Notes under the pieces: model-generated
Told to the model about the DNA's origin: nothing
The model's database searches: none
Seen by the model: only the letters and a program-made list of their open reading frames with translations
In this document: positions 44,776 to 54,015 of the stretch, piece after piece
Numbering within the stretch: position 1 is the first letter of the stretch
Layout of the letters: the number at the start of each line of letters is the position of its first letter
Source of the DNA: Clostridium_AM tanneri
GTDB taxonomy: Bacteria; Bacillota; Clostridia; Clostridiales; Clostridiaceae
Assembly: GCF_033659955.1 (NCBI RefSeq)
Contig: NZ_JARUJP010000016.1
Coordinates: 1-64,000 of the forward strand
DNA length: 64,000 bases
Direction: 5' to 3'
Made by a program: the position numbers and the translations under genes

Positions 44776-45000
44776 CTATCGATTAGTTATTACACTTTGA
44801 TCTTCCCTTAAAACTTGATCTAAAGTCTTACCTATAAGCTTTTCAACTTCCTTTGCTACATCAAATAAATCCTGTTCTGCAGCAGAGACTTTAGCCTTTG
44901 AAAAACTCTGACTTTTTATAATGTCCTTTCCCTTTGAATCCACCCCGTCAATGTACTTAATTATTAATGTAGTACTTAATTTTGTTGCTGTTGCAGCCAT
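44776..45000 (-). CDS. DUF1659 domain protein
   Basis: The 74-residue protein matches DUF1659 (ATATKLSTTLIIKYIDGVDS, QSFSKAKVSAAEQDLFDVA). The family is unknown in function and nearly always lies next to DUF2922. The ATG at 45000 has GGAG 9 nt upstream; a TTG three codons earlier overlaps the ribosome binding site and is unlikely. It heads the operon. Confidence 0.85.
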   Translation of the reverse strand: MAATATKLSTTLIIKYIDGVDSKGKDIIKSQSFSKAKVSAAEQDLFDVAKEVEKLIGKTLDQVLREDQSVITNR

Positions 45001-45195
45001 ATTTACCAACTCCTTTCACCTAATATATACCGATATTTTTAGAAAAGGTGACAGAGCTTTTTTAATTTTCAGAACAATGTGCCTATGATTTCTCTTTAAA
45101 ATCTATATATTGCCAAGTAATAGTAACACTTATATAATAATATGAGGAAAGATAAAAAACTGCTAAAATACAGTACTTATGGAGGAATATTAATA

Positions 45196-46887
45196 ATGAA
45201 AAAGATATCAAATATTAAACTTACTAACGGAATTCATTTTTTAAACTTAGCAGCATTGCTGTCTATTTTTATAGTAGGTTTTTTTGGTCTAAGAGGAGTT
45301 ACCATTGTTAATGACAATATGACATCAATGTATAAAAATCAGCTTATTCCTATTACAGAATTAGCCAATATACGGTCAAATTATCTAAGAATTAGGATTC
45401 AGGTAAGTAATGCAAATAATAATTATACGTCAGAAGTCAATGATAAAATTAAAAACTATCAGAGTATAGTTGATGCTAAATTAGAAAGCTATAAAAAGAG
45501 CCTAGATAGTTATGAGAAAAAAGAAGTTGATAAATTTGAAGAGGCATATTCTAACTATATGAACTTATGGGAAAAACTCAGCACAAAATCAAGTAATGGT
45601 GAAAAATTTTCAGAAGAAGATTTGGCTCAGCTGAATGATTTTGGAAGCAAAGCAGAAGATGCCCTAGCAGCTCTCCTTGCAGATGAAGAGAAGGATGCAG
45701 AAAAAGTAAATTCAGAAGGTGATGCTATTTTTATTGCTACAAGGGCTAATCTTTTTTATTTAGGCGTTGCTTTAATGGTAATGTCTTTAGCAATTGGGGC
45801 TGTTATAGTTACAATAATAAAAAAATCTTCTAAAGATATGATAAACAAATTAGAAGTTTTGTCAAAGGGAGATTTTACTGTAGAGATTGAAACAGATCAA
45901 AAAAATGAATTTGGCATTATGAAAAAATCACTTGCTGAAACAGTAAACAATATTTCTAATATGTTAAAATTAATTAAGGATGAATCTCATATTATAGAAA
46001 ATCACTCAGAAGGTTTGTCTGCTATTTCAGAAGAAATGGCTTCATCCTCGGAAAATGTTGCAGCGGCAATACAGGATGTTGCTAAAGGAACTAGTGTACA
46101 AGCTGGAGACCTAGTAAGTATATCCGGTATAATAAATGATTTTGGTGAACAATTAAATAAGATGGTATTATCAATTAAAGATATTGACAACAATTCAAAA
46201 GAAGTAGGCATTATGACTAATGAAAGTAATGGAAATATGCAGATAACTATTAATTCAATAACTAAAATAAGTGGTTTATTTAAAGAATTTACTAATAAAA
46301 TATCAGGACTTGGCGAAAATATAAACAAAGTTAACGAAATTACTAACCTTATAAATAGCATTGCTGAACAGACTAACCTACTTGCTTTAAATGCAGCTAT
46401 AGAGGCTGCAAGAGCAGGAGAAGCAGGTCGAGGCTTCTCAGTTGTAGCAGAAGAAATAAGAAAGCTTGCTGAACAGTCTAAGACTTCATCTGAGGATATT
46501 AATTTACTTATTAGTAGTATATCTCAAGAAGCTGGCATTATTGTAAATGACAGTGTTGTTGTGAATAGTGAACTTGAAAAGCAATTAACTAACATTGGCA
46601 GTGTAATTCATTCATTTAGAAAAATAATTGAAGCTGTTGAAGATGTTACTCCTAAAATTGAAGAGGTAAGCAGCTCAGCTGTCGGCCTTGAAAAAAACAA
46701 AAATGAGATAAGCACTCAGATTGAAAATGCCTCTTCTATAGCAGAGGAAATATCTGCTTCATCAGAAGAAATAGCAGCATCTTCGGAAGAAATGAGCTCC
46801 TCTTCCCAGGAAGTTGCCCATACAGCACAAAAATTAAGTGAACTGACAAAGGACATGATGGAGCAAGTAAACAAATTTAAACTATAA
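45196..46887 (+). CDS. Methyl-accepting chemotaxis protein
   Basis: The 563-residue receptor has membrane helices at about 10-32 and 190-212, a four-helix-bundle sensor between them, HAMP (about 213-265) and a signalling domain with tip EQTNLLALNAAIEAARAGEAGRGFSVVAEEIRKLA. Its C-terminal half is rich in SSEEIAASSEEMSSSSQEVA repeats, typical of clostridial receptors. Ligand unknown. The ATG at 45196 follows GGAGGAATATTAATA. An upstream ATG is 18 codons earlier without a site. It stands alone, with its own terminator. Confidence 0.92.
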   Translation: MKKISNIKLTNGIHFLNLAALLSIFIVGFFGLRGVTIVNDNMTSMYKNQLIPITELANIRSNYLRIRIQVSNANNNYTSEVNDKIKNYQSIVDAKLESYKKSLDSYEKKEVDKFEEAYSNYMNLWEKLSTKSSNGEKFSEEDLAQLNDFGSKAEDALAALLADEEKDAEKVNSEGDAIFIATRANLFYLGVALMVMSLAIGAVIVTIIKKSSKDMINKLEVLSKGDFTVEIETDQKNEFGIMKKSLAETVNNISNMLKLIKDESHIIENHSEGLSAISEEMASSSENVAAAIQDVAKGTSVQAGDLVSISGIINDFGEQLNKMVLSIKDIDNNSKEVGIMTNESNGNMQITINSITKISGLFKEFTNKISGLGENINKVNEITNLINSIAEQTNLLALNAAIEAARAGEAGRGFSVVAEEIRKLAEQSKTSSEDINLLISSISQEAGIIVNDSVVVNSELEKQLTNIGSVIHSFRKIIEAVEDVTPKIEEVSSSAVGLEKNKNEISTQIENASSIAEEISASSEEIAASSEEMSSSSQEVAHTAQKLSELTKDMMEQVNKFKL

Positions 46888-46952
46888 GTTTTTAATACCA
46901 TAACCTATTATTTAGTTTATTATTTATATTGTAAGGTAAAATATCACTTAAG

Positions 46953-46977
46953 GCCCCTAAAATCTAATTTTAGGGGC
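46953..46977 (+). terminator. Terminator after the chemoreceptor gene
   Basis: GCCCCTAAAAT (46953-46963) and ATTTTAGGGGC (46967-46977) form an 11-bp perfect stem with a 3-nt loop. A T-containing tail follows. It lies 65 bp after the stop. Confidence 0.8.
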
Positions 46978-47092
46978 TATTCCCTTACCTAAAACATTCC
47001 TTCGCTATTAACCTCCAATACAAATTTGACTTTAATTTTTGTTGCATTATAATATTATAATTAGAATATCCTTAATCTGGGAGGTGTTGTTA

Positions 47093-47749
47093 TTGTCCTT
47101 ACTAGAACTTAAAAATCTATGCTATGTTCACCACAATGATTTAATATTAGAAAACATAAGTCTATCAATAAATTCCGGTGATTTTGTTTCATTAGTTGGC
47201 CCCTCCGGTGGTGGCAAGAGTACACTTTTTAAAATCTGCTCCCACCTGATCAGCCCCACTTCAGGAACTATTCTTTATAAAAATAAACCTTTTATTGAAT
47301 ATAACCCTGTTGAGCTTAGGAAAAATATATCCTATTGCTTTCAAACCCCGCAACTTTTTAGGGATACTGTTATGGATAACTTAAACTTTCCCTATGCCAT
47401 AAGAAATATGAAAGCAGACCTTAATAGAATAGAGAAACTATTACATACCTTTAGCTTGGATAAGAATTATCTAAATAAAAGTATTGAAAACCTTTCAGGA
47501 GGAGAAAAACAGAGAATAGCCCTTATTAGAACACTGATATTTAAACCTGAAATACTCCTTCTAGATGAAGTTACTTCAGCCCTAGATGTAGAAAATACCC
47601 TAATTGTTGAAGATGTTATTGAAGCTTTAAATAAAGATGATATTACTATACTTTGGATTACACATAATCCTGAGCAAAGCGTAAAGTTTGCAAATAAAGT
47701 AGTAACCATTGAAAGTGGAAGAATTAAATCTGTGGAGGTGATACGATGA
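47093..47749 (+). CDS. fetA: FetA/YbbL-type ABC ATP-binding protein
   Basis: The 218-residue ATPase has Walker A GPSGGGKST, signature LSGGEKQRIAL, Walker B LLLDEVTSALD and switch His in WITHNPEQ. Its best match in organisation is E. coli FetA (YbbL), the ATPase of a putative iron exporter; the following gene encodes the FetB-type permease. The chosen start is TTG at 47093 because GGGAGGTG precedes it by 8 nt; the frame runs further upstream without a better site. It overlaps the permease gene by 4 bp. Confidence 0.82.
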   Translation: MSLLELKNLCYVHHNDLILENISLSINSGDFVSLVGPSGGGKSTLFKICSHLISPTSGTILYKNKPFIEYNPVELRKNISYCFQTPQLFRDTVMDNLNFPYAIRNMKADLNRIEKLLHTFSLDKNYLNKSIENLSGGEKQRIALIRTLIFKPEILLLDEVTSALDVENTLIVEDVIEALNKDDITILWITHNPEQSVKFANKVVTIESGRIKSVEVIR

Positions 47750-48507
47750 GCAGCGGTGCAAACATGAGCATATATTCCCTACTGATTTCTTCCTCTCTAG
47801 TAGCTCTATCTCTCCTATTTTCATACTGGCAGAAATTGAAACTAGAAAGAGAAATAGTAGTTGGTGCACTTAGAGCTGTAATTCAATTAATAATTGTAGG
47901 ATACATACTTAACTACATATTTGGTTTAAAAAGTCCCCTTTTTACAACTCTATTATTAGTTTTTATGACCTTCAATGCTTCCTATAATTGTGCTAAGAGA
48001 GGTAAATAAATAAAGAATGCTTTAGCTATTTCCTTTATAGGAATTTCCTTAGGAACGTCAATTACACTATTCATACTCATATTTTCAAGAGCAATTAAAT
48101 ACGAACCCTATCAAATTATCCCTGTAGGTGGAATGATTATAAGTAATTCAATGGTTGCCCTAGGCCTATGCTTTAAGCAAATGAGTACAGATTTTAAAAA
48201 TAAGAGGGAAGAAGTACAAACTAAACTTGCTCTTGGAGCAGATATTTACATTTCTTCTATTGAAATAATTAGAGATTCTATTAGAACTGGCATGCTTCCA
48301 ACTGTAGATTCTACAAAAACTCTTGGAATTGTATCACTGCCTGGTATGATGACAGGATTAATATTGGCAGGAACTTCACCGATAAATGCTATAAAATATC
48401 AAATAATGGTTACCTTTATGCTTTTATCAACTACTTCTATAGCGTCCTTTGTAGCTTGTTATCTAGCCTATAAGAGTTTTTTTAATAATCGTAAGCAGCT
48501 AATATAG
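47746..48507 (+). pseudogene. fetB: FetB/YbbM-type permease gene with in-frame stop
   Basis: The 254-codon frame encodes a FetB-like permease with seven membrane helices (SYWQKLKLEREIVVGALRAV, TFNASYNCAKRGK, then after the stop IKNALAISFIGISLGTSITL and VGGMIISNSMVALGLCFK...LGADIYISSIEIIRDSIRTGMLP). A single TAA at 48007-48009 replaces the codon after RGK, in the same frame on both sides. The rest is undisturbed, so this is a recent loss, a sequencing error or a read-through event. It begins 4 bp before the FetA stop. Confidence 0.82.
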
Positions 48508-48533
48508 GGGCACCTCTCAGCAGATGCTCCTAT
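48504..48533 (+). terminator. Terminator after the fetB gene
   Basis: ATAGGGGCA (48504-48512) and TGCTCCTAT (48525-48533) pair with one wobble; GCTTTATTTC follows. It overlaps the stop codon and lies between convergent genes. Confidence 0.6.
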
Positions 48534-48563
48534 GCTTTATTTCTATATAATATATCTTTAGCC

Positions 48564-49568
48564 TCATCTATGAGCTAATTCTTTTTTCCGTGCTGGTAAA
48601 GGAGGTTGCTCCAGCCACTTATTATTAATCAATAAGTCTACTCCTTTATTTGCATAAAGCCCTACTTCAACAATAAGCTTTCCATACATAGCAGTTAAAT
48701 CTCGCCTTTGGCTTTGCGCTAAGGATATTCCATAATTGCCAATTCCAAAGCTATTTAAGAACACTGTATGATTGAGCATAAATCTATCAGATAGTGGTGA
48801 TTTTTCTCCAGAGTAAGTTAATACCTCTGAATCAAGAGAAATAGATTGAGATATCTCTTCTTTTAGAAGTTTATCTGAAAATAATTTTACATACTTATCT
48901 GCCATTTCCCCTCCCTTAGTAAAATAATCTTTAATCTCCCTTGAACTTGCAACTCGACTGAATCCTGCCATAAGTGCTTTTCCAATAGAATTGCTAAGCT
49001 GATTATAAAAAAGATGCTTGATTTCTAAAGAAGACAAGTTTCTTATTTCCCCCAAATAACCAGCAAAGAAATCATTATTCTCTACAAACTCAATTTTACT
49101 ACGGGTATCAATATATGGAGGTTTTACATTAATATCTTTTGAAGCTAGTATATTTATTACATTTTGATGAACTTCCTTCAATTCATCAATCCGTTCTTTA
49201 AATAACTTTCTAATATCTTCACGATTAGATTCAACATATGCAAAAGCAAAGTTATTAAAAGCAAATTTCACCAGATTTTCTCCGTAAACTATATAAAATT
49301 TATCGGAAAATAATCTGGAGGTATTGGTATTTACATCTTCCGGCAGTATGCCTCTTGGTACTGGTATACATTCTTCCATAAAAATATTAGCGTAATCAGT
49401 AATATGCTGTTTAGTTGCAGAAATGACATACTCTATATATTTTTTAATATCTTCATCTTCAACGTTACTTAAAAAATATGAAAATAAGTTATGTATCAAT
49501 GAGTCAAAAACATAACTGTTCCACAGATGGCTAATTTCCGCAGTGGTTAACTTATCATTTAAGCTCAA
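48564..49568 (-). CDS. DUF3231 family protein
   Basis: The 334-residue protein consists of two similar halves (about 1-160 and 165-334), the two-repeat DUF3231 layout, each a helical bundle resembling ferritin-like folds; LTTAEISHLWNSYVFDSLIH and LSSLEIKHLFYNQLSNSIGK mark the two repeat starts. The function is unknown; the family is frequent in spore-forming Firmicutes. The start was set at the TTG preceded by GGGAGG with 7-nt spacing. It stands alone. Confidence 0.8.
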   Translation of the reverse strand: MSLNDKLTTAEISHLWNSYVFDSLIHNLFSYFLSNVEDEDIKKYIEYVISATKQHITDYANIFMEECIPVPRGILPEDVNTNTSRLFSDKFYIVYGENLVKFAFNNFAFAYVESNREDIRKLFKERIDELKEVHQNVINILASKDINVKPPYIDTRSKIEFVENNDFFAGYLGEIRNLSSLEIKHLFYNQLSNSIGKALMAGFSRVASSREIKDYFTKGGEMADKYVKLFSDKLLKEEISQSISLDSEVLTYSGEKSPLSDRFMLNHTVFLNSFGIGNYGISLAQSQRRDLTAMYGKLIVEVGLYANKGVDLLINNKWLEQPPLPARKKELAHR

Positions 49569-49752
49569 CTTTATTCCTCCCAATCATTTTTAACTTTATA
49601 ATACCTCTAACTAAATGAAAATATTCTTACTTAAATATATATCCTTCTGTAATTTTGGTGATATTAGAGGCAAAAGACTTCATATTATCTTCATATTTAT
49701 TTTTTATAATAATTACTGTATATACTAAAATTCAATGAATGGAGTGAAAGAA

Positions 49753-50430
49753 ATGAGCTCACCAGGTTACGGTTATGAGGTAAATGTATCTAAAAAGAGA
49801 GAGTATAAAATACTACAAATATTATTTTCCTTAACTTTTAGTCTATTTATTATTTTTACCGCAGTGAAGCTAACACTTATGTTTAAGCCTTTATACTATT
49901 TTGATATTCAATATTTGAATATACCGGAGCAATCAAATTTTAGCAGGGATGAAATAGTGAAAAACTATGATTATGTTATTAACTATCTATTAAGTCCAAA
50001 GGAGCAAGAATTCAATCTTCCTTCAATACCTTATTCAGAATATGGACAAATTCACTTTAAGGATGTTAAAAGAATTTTTAATTCTATTGATCTTTTGCTG
50101 ATTATAACTGGATTCATTAGTTTAATAGGTTCTGTTAATAATATAAAAAATAAAAACTTTCACTTTCTAAAACAAACTTCTTCAATACTAATAATTCTTC
50201 CTATAGTTCTTTTAACAGCCTTTATGATAAATTTTAACGCTGCTTTTACTATATTTCATAAAATATTTTTTAGAAATGATTATTGGCTATTTGACCCTAA
50301 AATAGATCCTATTATTAATATACTGCCAGAAAAATTTTTCTATCATTCTGCTTTATTAATAGTAGCTCTACTAATTGTAAGCATACTATCCTTAAGGCTA
50401 ATTTATAAAAAACTAGCAGCAAAAAAATAA
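49753..50430 (+). CDS. TIGR01906/DUF1461 family membrane protein
   Basis: The 225-residue protein has four membrane helices with a conserved exterior loop (LNIPEQSNFSRDEIVKNYDY, VINYLLSPKEQEFNLPSIPY) and the C-terminal FRNDYWLFDPKIDPIINILPEKFF motif of this family, whose role is not known. It starts with ATG after GGAGTGAAAGAA. The region is monocistronic with a strong terminator after it. Same-family genes elsewhere are often beside envelope genes. Confidence 0.8.
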   Translation: MSSPGYGYEVNVSKKREYKILQILFSLTFSLFIIFTAVKLTLMFKPLYYFDIQYLNIPEQSNFSRDEIVKNYDYVINYLLSPKEQEFNLPSIPYSEYGQIHFKDVKRIFNSIDLLLIITGFISLIGSVNNIKNKNFHFLKQTSSILIILPIVLLTAFMINFNAAFTIFHKIFFRNDYWLFDPKIDPIINILPEKFFYHSALLIVALLIVSILSLRLIYKKLAAKK

Positions 50431-50506
50431 ACTTATCTTCTTCATAAGTTCTACACATTTATCTATTATAATTTACTTATCCCCTTATTATAAAATAAAT
50501 CCCCAG

Positions 50507-50548
50507 AATAAGAAGTGTATCGACAAAATTATTGATACACTTCTTATT
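50507..50548. terminator. Bidirectional terminator between convergent genes
   Basis: AATAAGAAGTGTATC (50507-50521) and GATACACTTCTTATT (50534-50548) form a 15-bp perfect stem with a 12-nt loop and T-rich flanks on both strands. Confidence 0.85.
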
Positions 50549-50567
50549 ATTTTTATCGCAGCTACTT

Positions 50568-51029
50568 TCACTTTTTAAAAAACCACTTATTATATTTTTG
50601 TGATAGGTAAAATGTAACAAAAAATGCAAGCCAAGTTATAAACCAATTCCAATGAATATATGTAAGGATATCAGTATATCTTTCTTCAATTATCTCTATA
50701 ATTGTTAGAGTAGTACAGTAATAGAAGTAGTATATAAATTTGGAAAGAGTTCTTTTCTTTTCAGGATAATTAACTACAAATATGGCACAAATAGCAGGAT
50801 ATAAAAAGAACTCAAATAAAAAATTTGCTTTAATTGCATATGGAAAAAATCTAATAGGATATTCAATTAGTCTAAACTCTGCAACGGCTAAACCTACTGA
50901 GCATGTCATTAGTAGTTTAAATAAATAAGCTACATGTGCTTCACGAATTTTATCTTTAGGAATGAATCGAAATAGTAATATAATTACTAAAATAATCTCA
51001 TCAATATAAATTATATACTCCTTGCTCAA
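50568..51029 (-). CDS. CBO0543 family membrane protein
   Basis: The 153-residue protein has four to five membrane segments and the CBO0543 signatures: VAEFRLIEYPIRFFPYAIK, then YPAICAIFVVNYPEKKR and the C-terminal YIHWNWFITWLAFFVTFYLS. The role of this spore-former family is unknown. I set the start at TTG 51029, 5 nt after AAGGAGG; an ATG eight codons upstream has a weaker AGG. It is followed upstream by a gene encoding an internally duplicated membrane protein. Confidence 0.8.
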   Translation of the reverse strand: MSKEYIIYIDEIILVIILLFRFIPKDKIREAHVAYLFKLLMTCSVGLAVAEFRLIEYPIRFFPYAIKANFLFEFFLYPAICAIFVVNYPEKKRTLSKFIYYFYYCTTLTIIEIIEERYTDILTYIHWNWFITWLAFFVTFYLSQKYNKWFFKK

Positions 51030-51078
51030 AAAAGCCTCCTTCTGACTATTCATTTTTCCTAGTAAATGTATAGCCGAA

Positions 51079-52341
51079 TTAAGAATTATTCACATCTAAT
51101 TTTCTAACACCAAGAGCCTTGTGAGCCCAGAGTATATCCTTGACCATCTCCAACTGACTCTCTATGCACTCTATTATGATAACCACCTCTGTTGCCCTTT
51201 TATCACTTTGTCTATCAATATGCTTTTTAGTTATAATCAACTTAACGATTAGACCTAAAGCAAAACTTACAGATATACCAATTAAACCCCATAGTAAAGG
51301 CCCCCACTTTAAGACAAAACCATATATCCCTCCAAATATTCCACCTATAACAGCAAGGATAGCCGGTAAATCAAATAAACTGAGACCATCAGAACCATGA
51401 ATAGAATCAAATAGGGCTCTTTGTTCACCTTTTTTATCCATAGGAATAGCCATAATATTTTCTTTCTTAATTCCTTTCATCTCAATTGCTGTAATGGCTA
51501 ACTCTAAATATATTGAATGCTCAAAGGTAGAAATAATATACATATTATCATCTCCTAAGTTCTTTTTTAATGGCATTACAAAGTTTGGATTTTGGTAGTG
51601 TTTTTTTAAAAACTTAGATTGTTCCCAATCAAACAACTTGTTATTTTCAACTGTATTTGTATAAGCATCATACATAGCAAAAAAATACACTGATGGAATA
51701 TTCAAAAGCCACTGCATATCTAAAGTAGACTTTACCTGTTGAAAATCTCCTAATAAGGTATAATGCATTGCTGGAAGGAAATTAGCATTTAAACATATCA
51801 CTATCCACCAAGTAACAAGAAAGAATGCTGTAATAAGTCTATGAATGTATAGTTGGCCTGCACCTGGAATCAGCAATGACCAAATTGTTGAAACCCATGG
51901 ACTTCTTTTATCTAAATAGTTGATTTCTATTGAACTTATTTTAAAAGGTTTAATTTCTGCATCTTCTCTGGCAGCCAACATATATGCATGGTTTAAATCA
52001 ATTGTTGTTCTATAACTGTCCCAAATGGAGAATACGTATGTAGGTATGTAGAAAGACATCCACTTAATATCTACAACTTCCTTAGCCTTTTCAAAGTCCC
52101 CTATAAAAGAGTAAAGAATCAACAAATTAATATGTGCATTGCGATTTACAAGCACTTCCCATATAAACAAAAAAAATCCTCGTAAATACTTTGATAGTAA
52201 CAAATGTCCCATTCCAGGAAATGCTATTGACCAACATGCAATTATAAATGGATTTCTTAAATGTAATTGAGTTGTTCCTAGTAAACTAAGATAGGCTACT
52301 GACCTTTTTGCTAAAGGTTCGCCATATTTAAAGCTGCCCAT
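51079..52341 (-). CDS. Membrane protein with two tandem TM modules and a glycine-zipper end
   Basis: The 420-residue protein starts with two related modules of about 90 residues: ACWSIAFPGMGHLLLSKYLR...DFEKAKEVVDIKWMSFYIPTYVFSIWDSY and TIWSLLIPGAGQLYIHRLIT...DFQQVKSTLDMQWLLNIPSVYFFAMYDAY. Each has a (F/I)PGxG(H/Q)L motif and two or three membrane helices. A third part has a glycine-zipper membrane hairpin (IGGIFGGIYGFVLKWGP) and a C-terminal ACT-like helix-strand end. I do not recognise the family. It may bind a lipid or peptide. It is next to a CBO0543-type gene. Confidence 0.6.
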   Translation of the reverse strand: MGSFKYGEPLAKRSVAYLSLLGTTQLHLRNPFIIACWSIAFPGMGHLLLSKYLRGFFLFIWEVLVNRNAHINLLILYSFIGDFEKAKEVVDIKWMSFYIPTYVFSIWDSYRTTIDLNHAYMLAAREDAEIKPFKISSIEINYLDKRSPWVSTIWSLLIPGAGQLYIHRLITAFFLVTWWIVICLNANFLPAMHYTLLGDFQQVKSTLDMQWLLNIPSVYFFAMYDAYTNTVENNKLFDWEQSKFLKKHYQNPNFVMPLKKNLGDDNMYIISTFEHSIYLELAITAIEMKGIKKENIMAIPMDKKGEQRALFDSIHGSDGLSLFDLPAILAVIGGIFGGIYGFVLKWGPLLWGLIGISVSFALGLIVKLIITKKHIDRQSDKRATEVVIIIECIESQLEMVKDILWAHKALGVRKLDVNNS

Positions 52342-52669
52342 AATCTACTCCTTCAATCATATACTCTTCTTATATTATTCACATATTTTTAATAATTACA
52401 CCAAAACCTACAGATAGTGGTGAACCTACAGATAGTGGTGAAAGAGGCTACAGAACTAATTAAAACTATATCTAGCAAAAACTGCCTATCTTTAAATATG
52501 GTAAAGATTATAATCAATGGAACAATAAATCCTTTATATCTTTATCCATTTAATCCAGCTCCCCTCTTAGAGTAGTTTTTTCTAAGAGTATAATTTTATT
52601 CCTATAACTATAATATCCAACAGGAAAATGAAGCCCTGAGTATAATAATTGCCTGGATAAATAAAAATT
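52342..52669. other. Intergenic region with an 18-bp tandem repeat
   Basis: About 330 bp contain two tandem copies of CCTACAGATAGTGGTGAA at 52407-52442. On the plus strand this reads PTDSGEPTDSGERGYRTN and then a stop, with a hydrophobic run upstream but no start codon. It looks like the last part of a lost surface protein's linker. No gene is called. Confidence 0.35.
52407..52442 (+). repeat. Tandem 18-bp duplication
   Basis: Two identical 18-bp units, CCTACAGATAGTGGTGAA, lie head to tail at 52407-52424 and 52425-52442. They would encode PTDSGE twice. The flanking sequence does not continue the repeat. Confidence 0.7.
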
Positions 52670-52705
52670 CTCCTGTTAATTCAAAATCAATTGAGTTAAC
52701 AGGAG
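52670..52705 (-). terminator. Terminator after the NlpC/P60 gene
   Basis: CTCCTGTTAATTCAA (52670-52684) and TTGAGTTAACAGGAG (52691-52705) pair with one mismatch. On the minus strand a T-run (ATTTTTATTT) follows. It lies 8 bp after the stop codon of the minus-strand gene. Confidence 0.85.
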
Positions 52706-52713
52706 GATTTTTA

Positions 52714-53775
52714 CTATTTAACCCTACGACCAGTTATGTAATCTCCTCTAGTCATAGGAGAAATCTTAATTACATCTCCGGTACGTGGGGAATGTATATA
52801 TGCATTATTACCTACGTATATCCCCATGTGAGTAGGATTTCCGCCTTTACCAAAAAACACTAAGTCCCCTGGCTGCAGCTGATCTCTTGATACACCTACT
52901 CCATCTTGTATTTGGTTGTAAGTAGTTCTTCCTAGTGAAATTCCGAAGTGATTATACACATACTGAGTAAAGCCAGAGCAGTCAAATCCAGTACTCGGTG
53001 AAGTTCCTCCCCATAGATAAGGGGTTCCTAAAAAATTAGAAGCATATGCTACAACGTTATCGCTGCTTACCGCAGAATTTACAGTGGAACCGCCTCTAGA
53101 TAAAGTTACCTTTGGTGCTGCAGCTCTTATACTGGCTACTTGATTTACCGCTGTACTTACTTCTGCTTGTTCCGCTGATGCATATTCTCTTTGATTCACT
53201 TTAGCTTCTTCTATCAACTTTTTCTGGTCATTTTTACTTTTATTAAGTTCCGCTAATTTCTTCTCATTCTCTGACTTTAGTGCTAATAAGTTCTTATTTT
53301 CTGTTTTCAACTTGTCTACTTTATTAGCTATATCCTTTTGTTTTGCAGTGTAATTTGAAATAACTTTATTATCAAAGCTGATAATTCTCTTTGCCATATC
53401 AACCTTTGAAACAAAGTCTCCAAGTCCCTTAGAGTCTAAGAGCATATCTAAATATCCGCTAGACCCATTTATGTAAATTGCTCTCATCCTTTTACTAAAT
53501 AGCTCTCTTTGTTTATTGAGTTCAGTCTCAGCTGCTTTTAATTCATTTTCTGAAGACTTAATATCCTTTTCCTTTGTTAATATTTGATTTTTGTTCTGGT
53601 CAATTTTGTCCATTACCCCTTCTATTTGGTTGTCCAAATTTTCTATACTTCTTTCAAGTTCTTGAACCTTTGAATATGTATTAGTGGTATTTGATGATGG
53701 GTTCGCATAGACTACACCATTAACAGTTACTGTAAGTGCCAGCACCATTAATAGCTGCTTTAATCTTTTGTTCAA
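52714..53775 (-). CDS. NlpC/P60 peptidoglycan endopeptidase (CwlO-like)
   Basis: The 353-residue secreted protein has a signal peptide (about 1-25), a long coiled coil (28-205, QELERSIENLDNQIEGVM onward) and an NlpC/P60 domain (about 240-353) with the catalytic Cys in FDCSGFTQY, His in PTHMGIYVG and YIHSP. It cleaves stem peptides in the cell wall and likely helps cell elongation or separation. The layout matches CwlO-type endopeptidases. The start is TTG preceded by GGAGAG. It is monocistronic with a terminator. Confidence 0.92.
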   Translation of the reverse strand: MNKRLKQLLMVLALTVTVNGVVYANPSSNTTNTYSKVQELERSIENLDNQIEGVMDKIDQNKNQILTKEKDIKSSENELKAAETELNKQRELFSKRMRAIYINGSSGYLDMLLDSKGLGDFVSKVDMAKRIISFDNKVISNYTAKQKDIANKVDKLKTENKNLLALKSENEKKLAELNKSKNDQKKLIEEAKVNQREYASAEQAEVSTAVNQVASIRAAAPKVTLSRGGSTVNSAVSSDNVVAYASNFLGTPYLWGGTSPSTGFDCSGFTQYVYNHFGISLGRTTYNQIQDGVGVSRDQLQPGDLVFFGKGGNPTHMGIYVGNNAYIHSPRTGDVIKISPMTRGDYITGRRVK

Positions 53776-53978
53776 TGTTATCTCTCCTTAACTTCAGTCC
53801 TTATTATAAGATTGGGCATTAAATTAAGTCGTATACTTTATCAGTCCATAATAATGTCTATAATAAATATCTTACCAAAATACTTAGAAATATGAAATGC
53901 TACAATTTTTACCATCTCATATAGTATTGGCGTTTTTTTGTATTATACGAAAATAATATGAAGATTTTATGAAGATAA

Positions 53979-54010
53979 AAATCTGAAATACCCTTTAGCA
54001 TTTCAGATTT
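53979..54010 (-). terminator. Terminator after the selenoprotein candidate
   Basis: AAATCTGAAAT (53979-53989) and ATTTCAGATTT (54000-54010) form an 11-bp perfect stem. On the minus strand TTATCTTC follows. It starts 6 bp after the stop codon of the gene at 54016, which supports that gene being transcribed to its end. Confidence 0.8.
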
Positions 54011-54015
54011 CACAT

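Noticed and set aside
38481..45000. Complete prophage
   Set aside because: The DnaC/DnaD and sigma genes suggest a phage- or plasmid-like module, but no integrase, terminase, capsid, tail or lysis genes are visible.
52407..52442. Start of a CRISPR or iteron array
   Set aside because: Only two units exist, without spacer, and they read as a duplicated PTDSGE coding segment.
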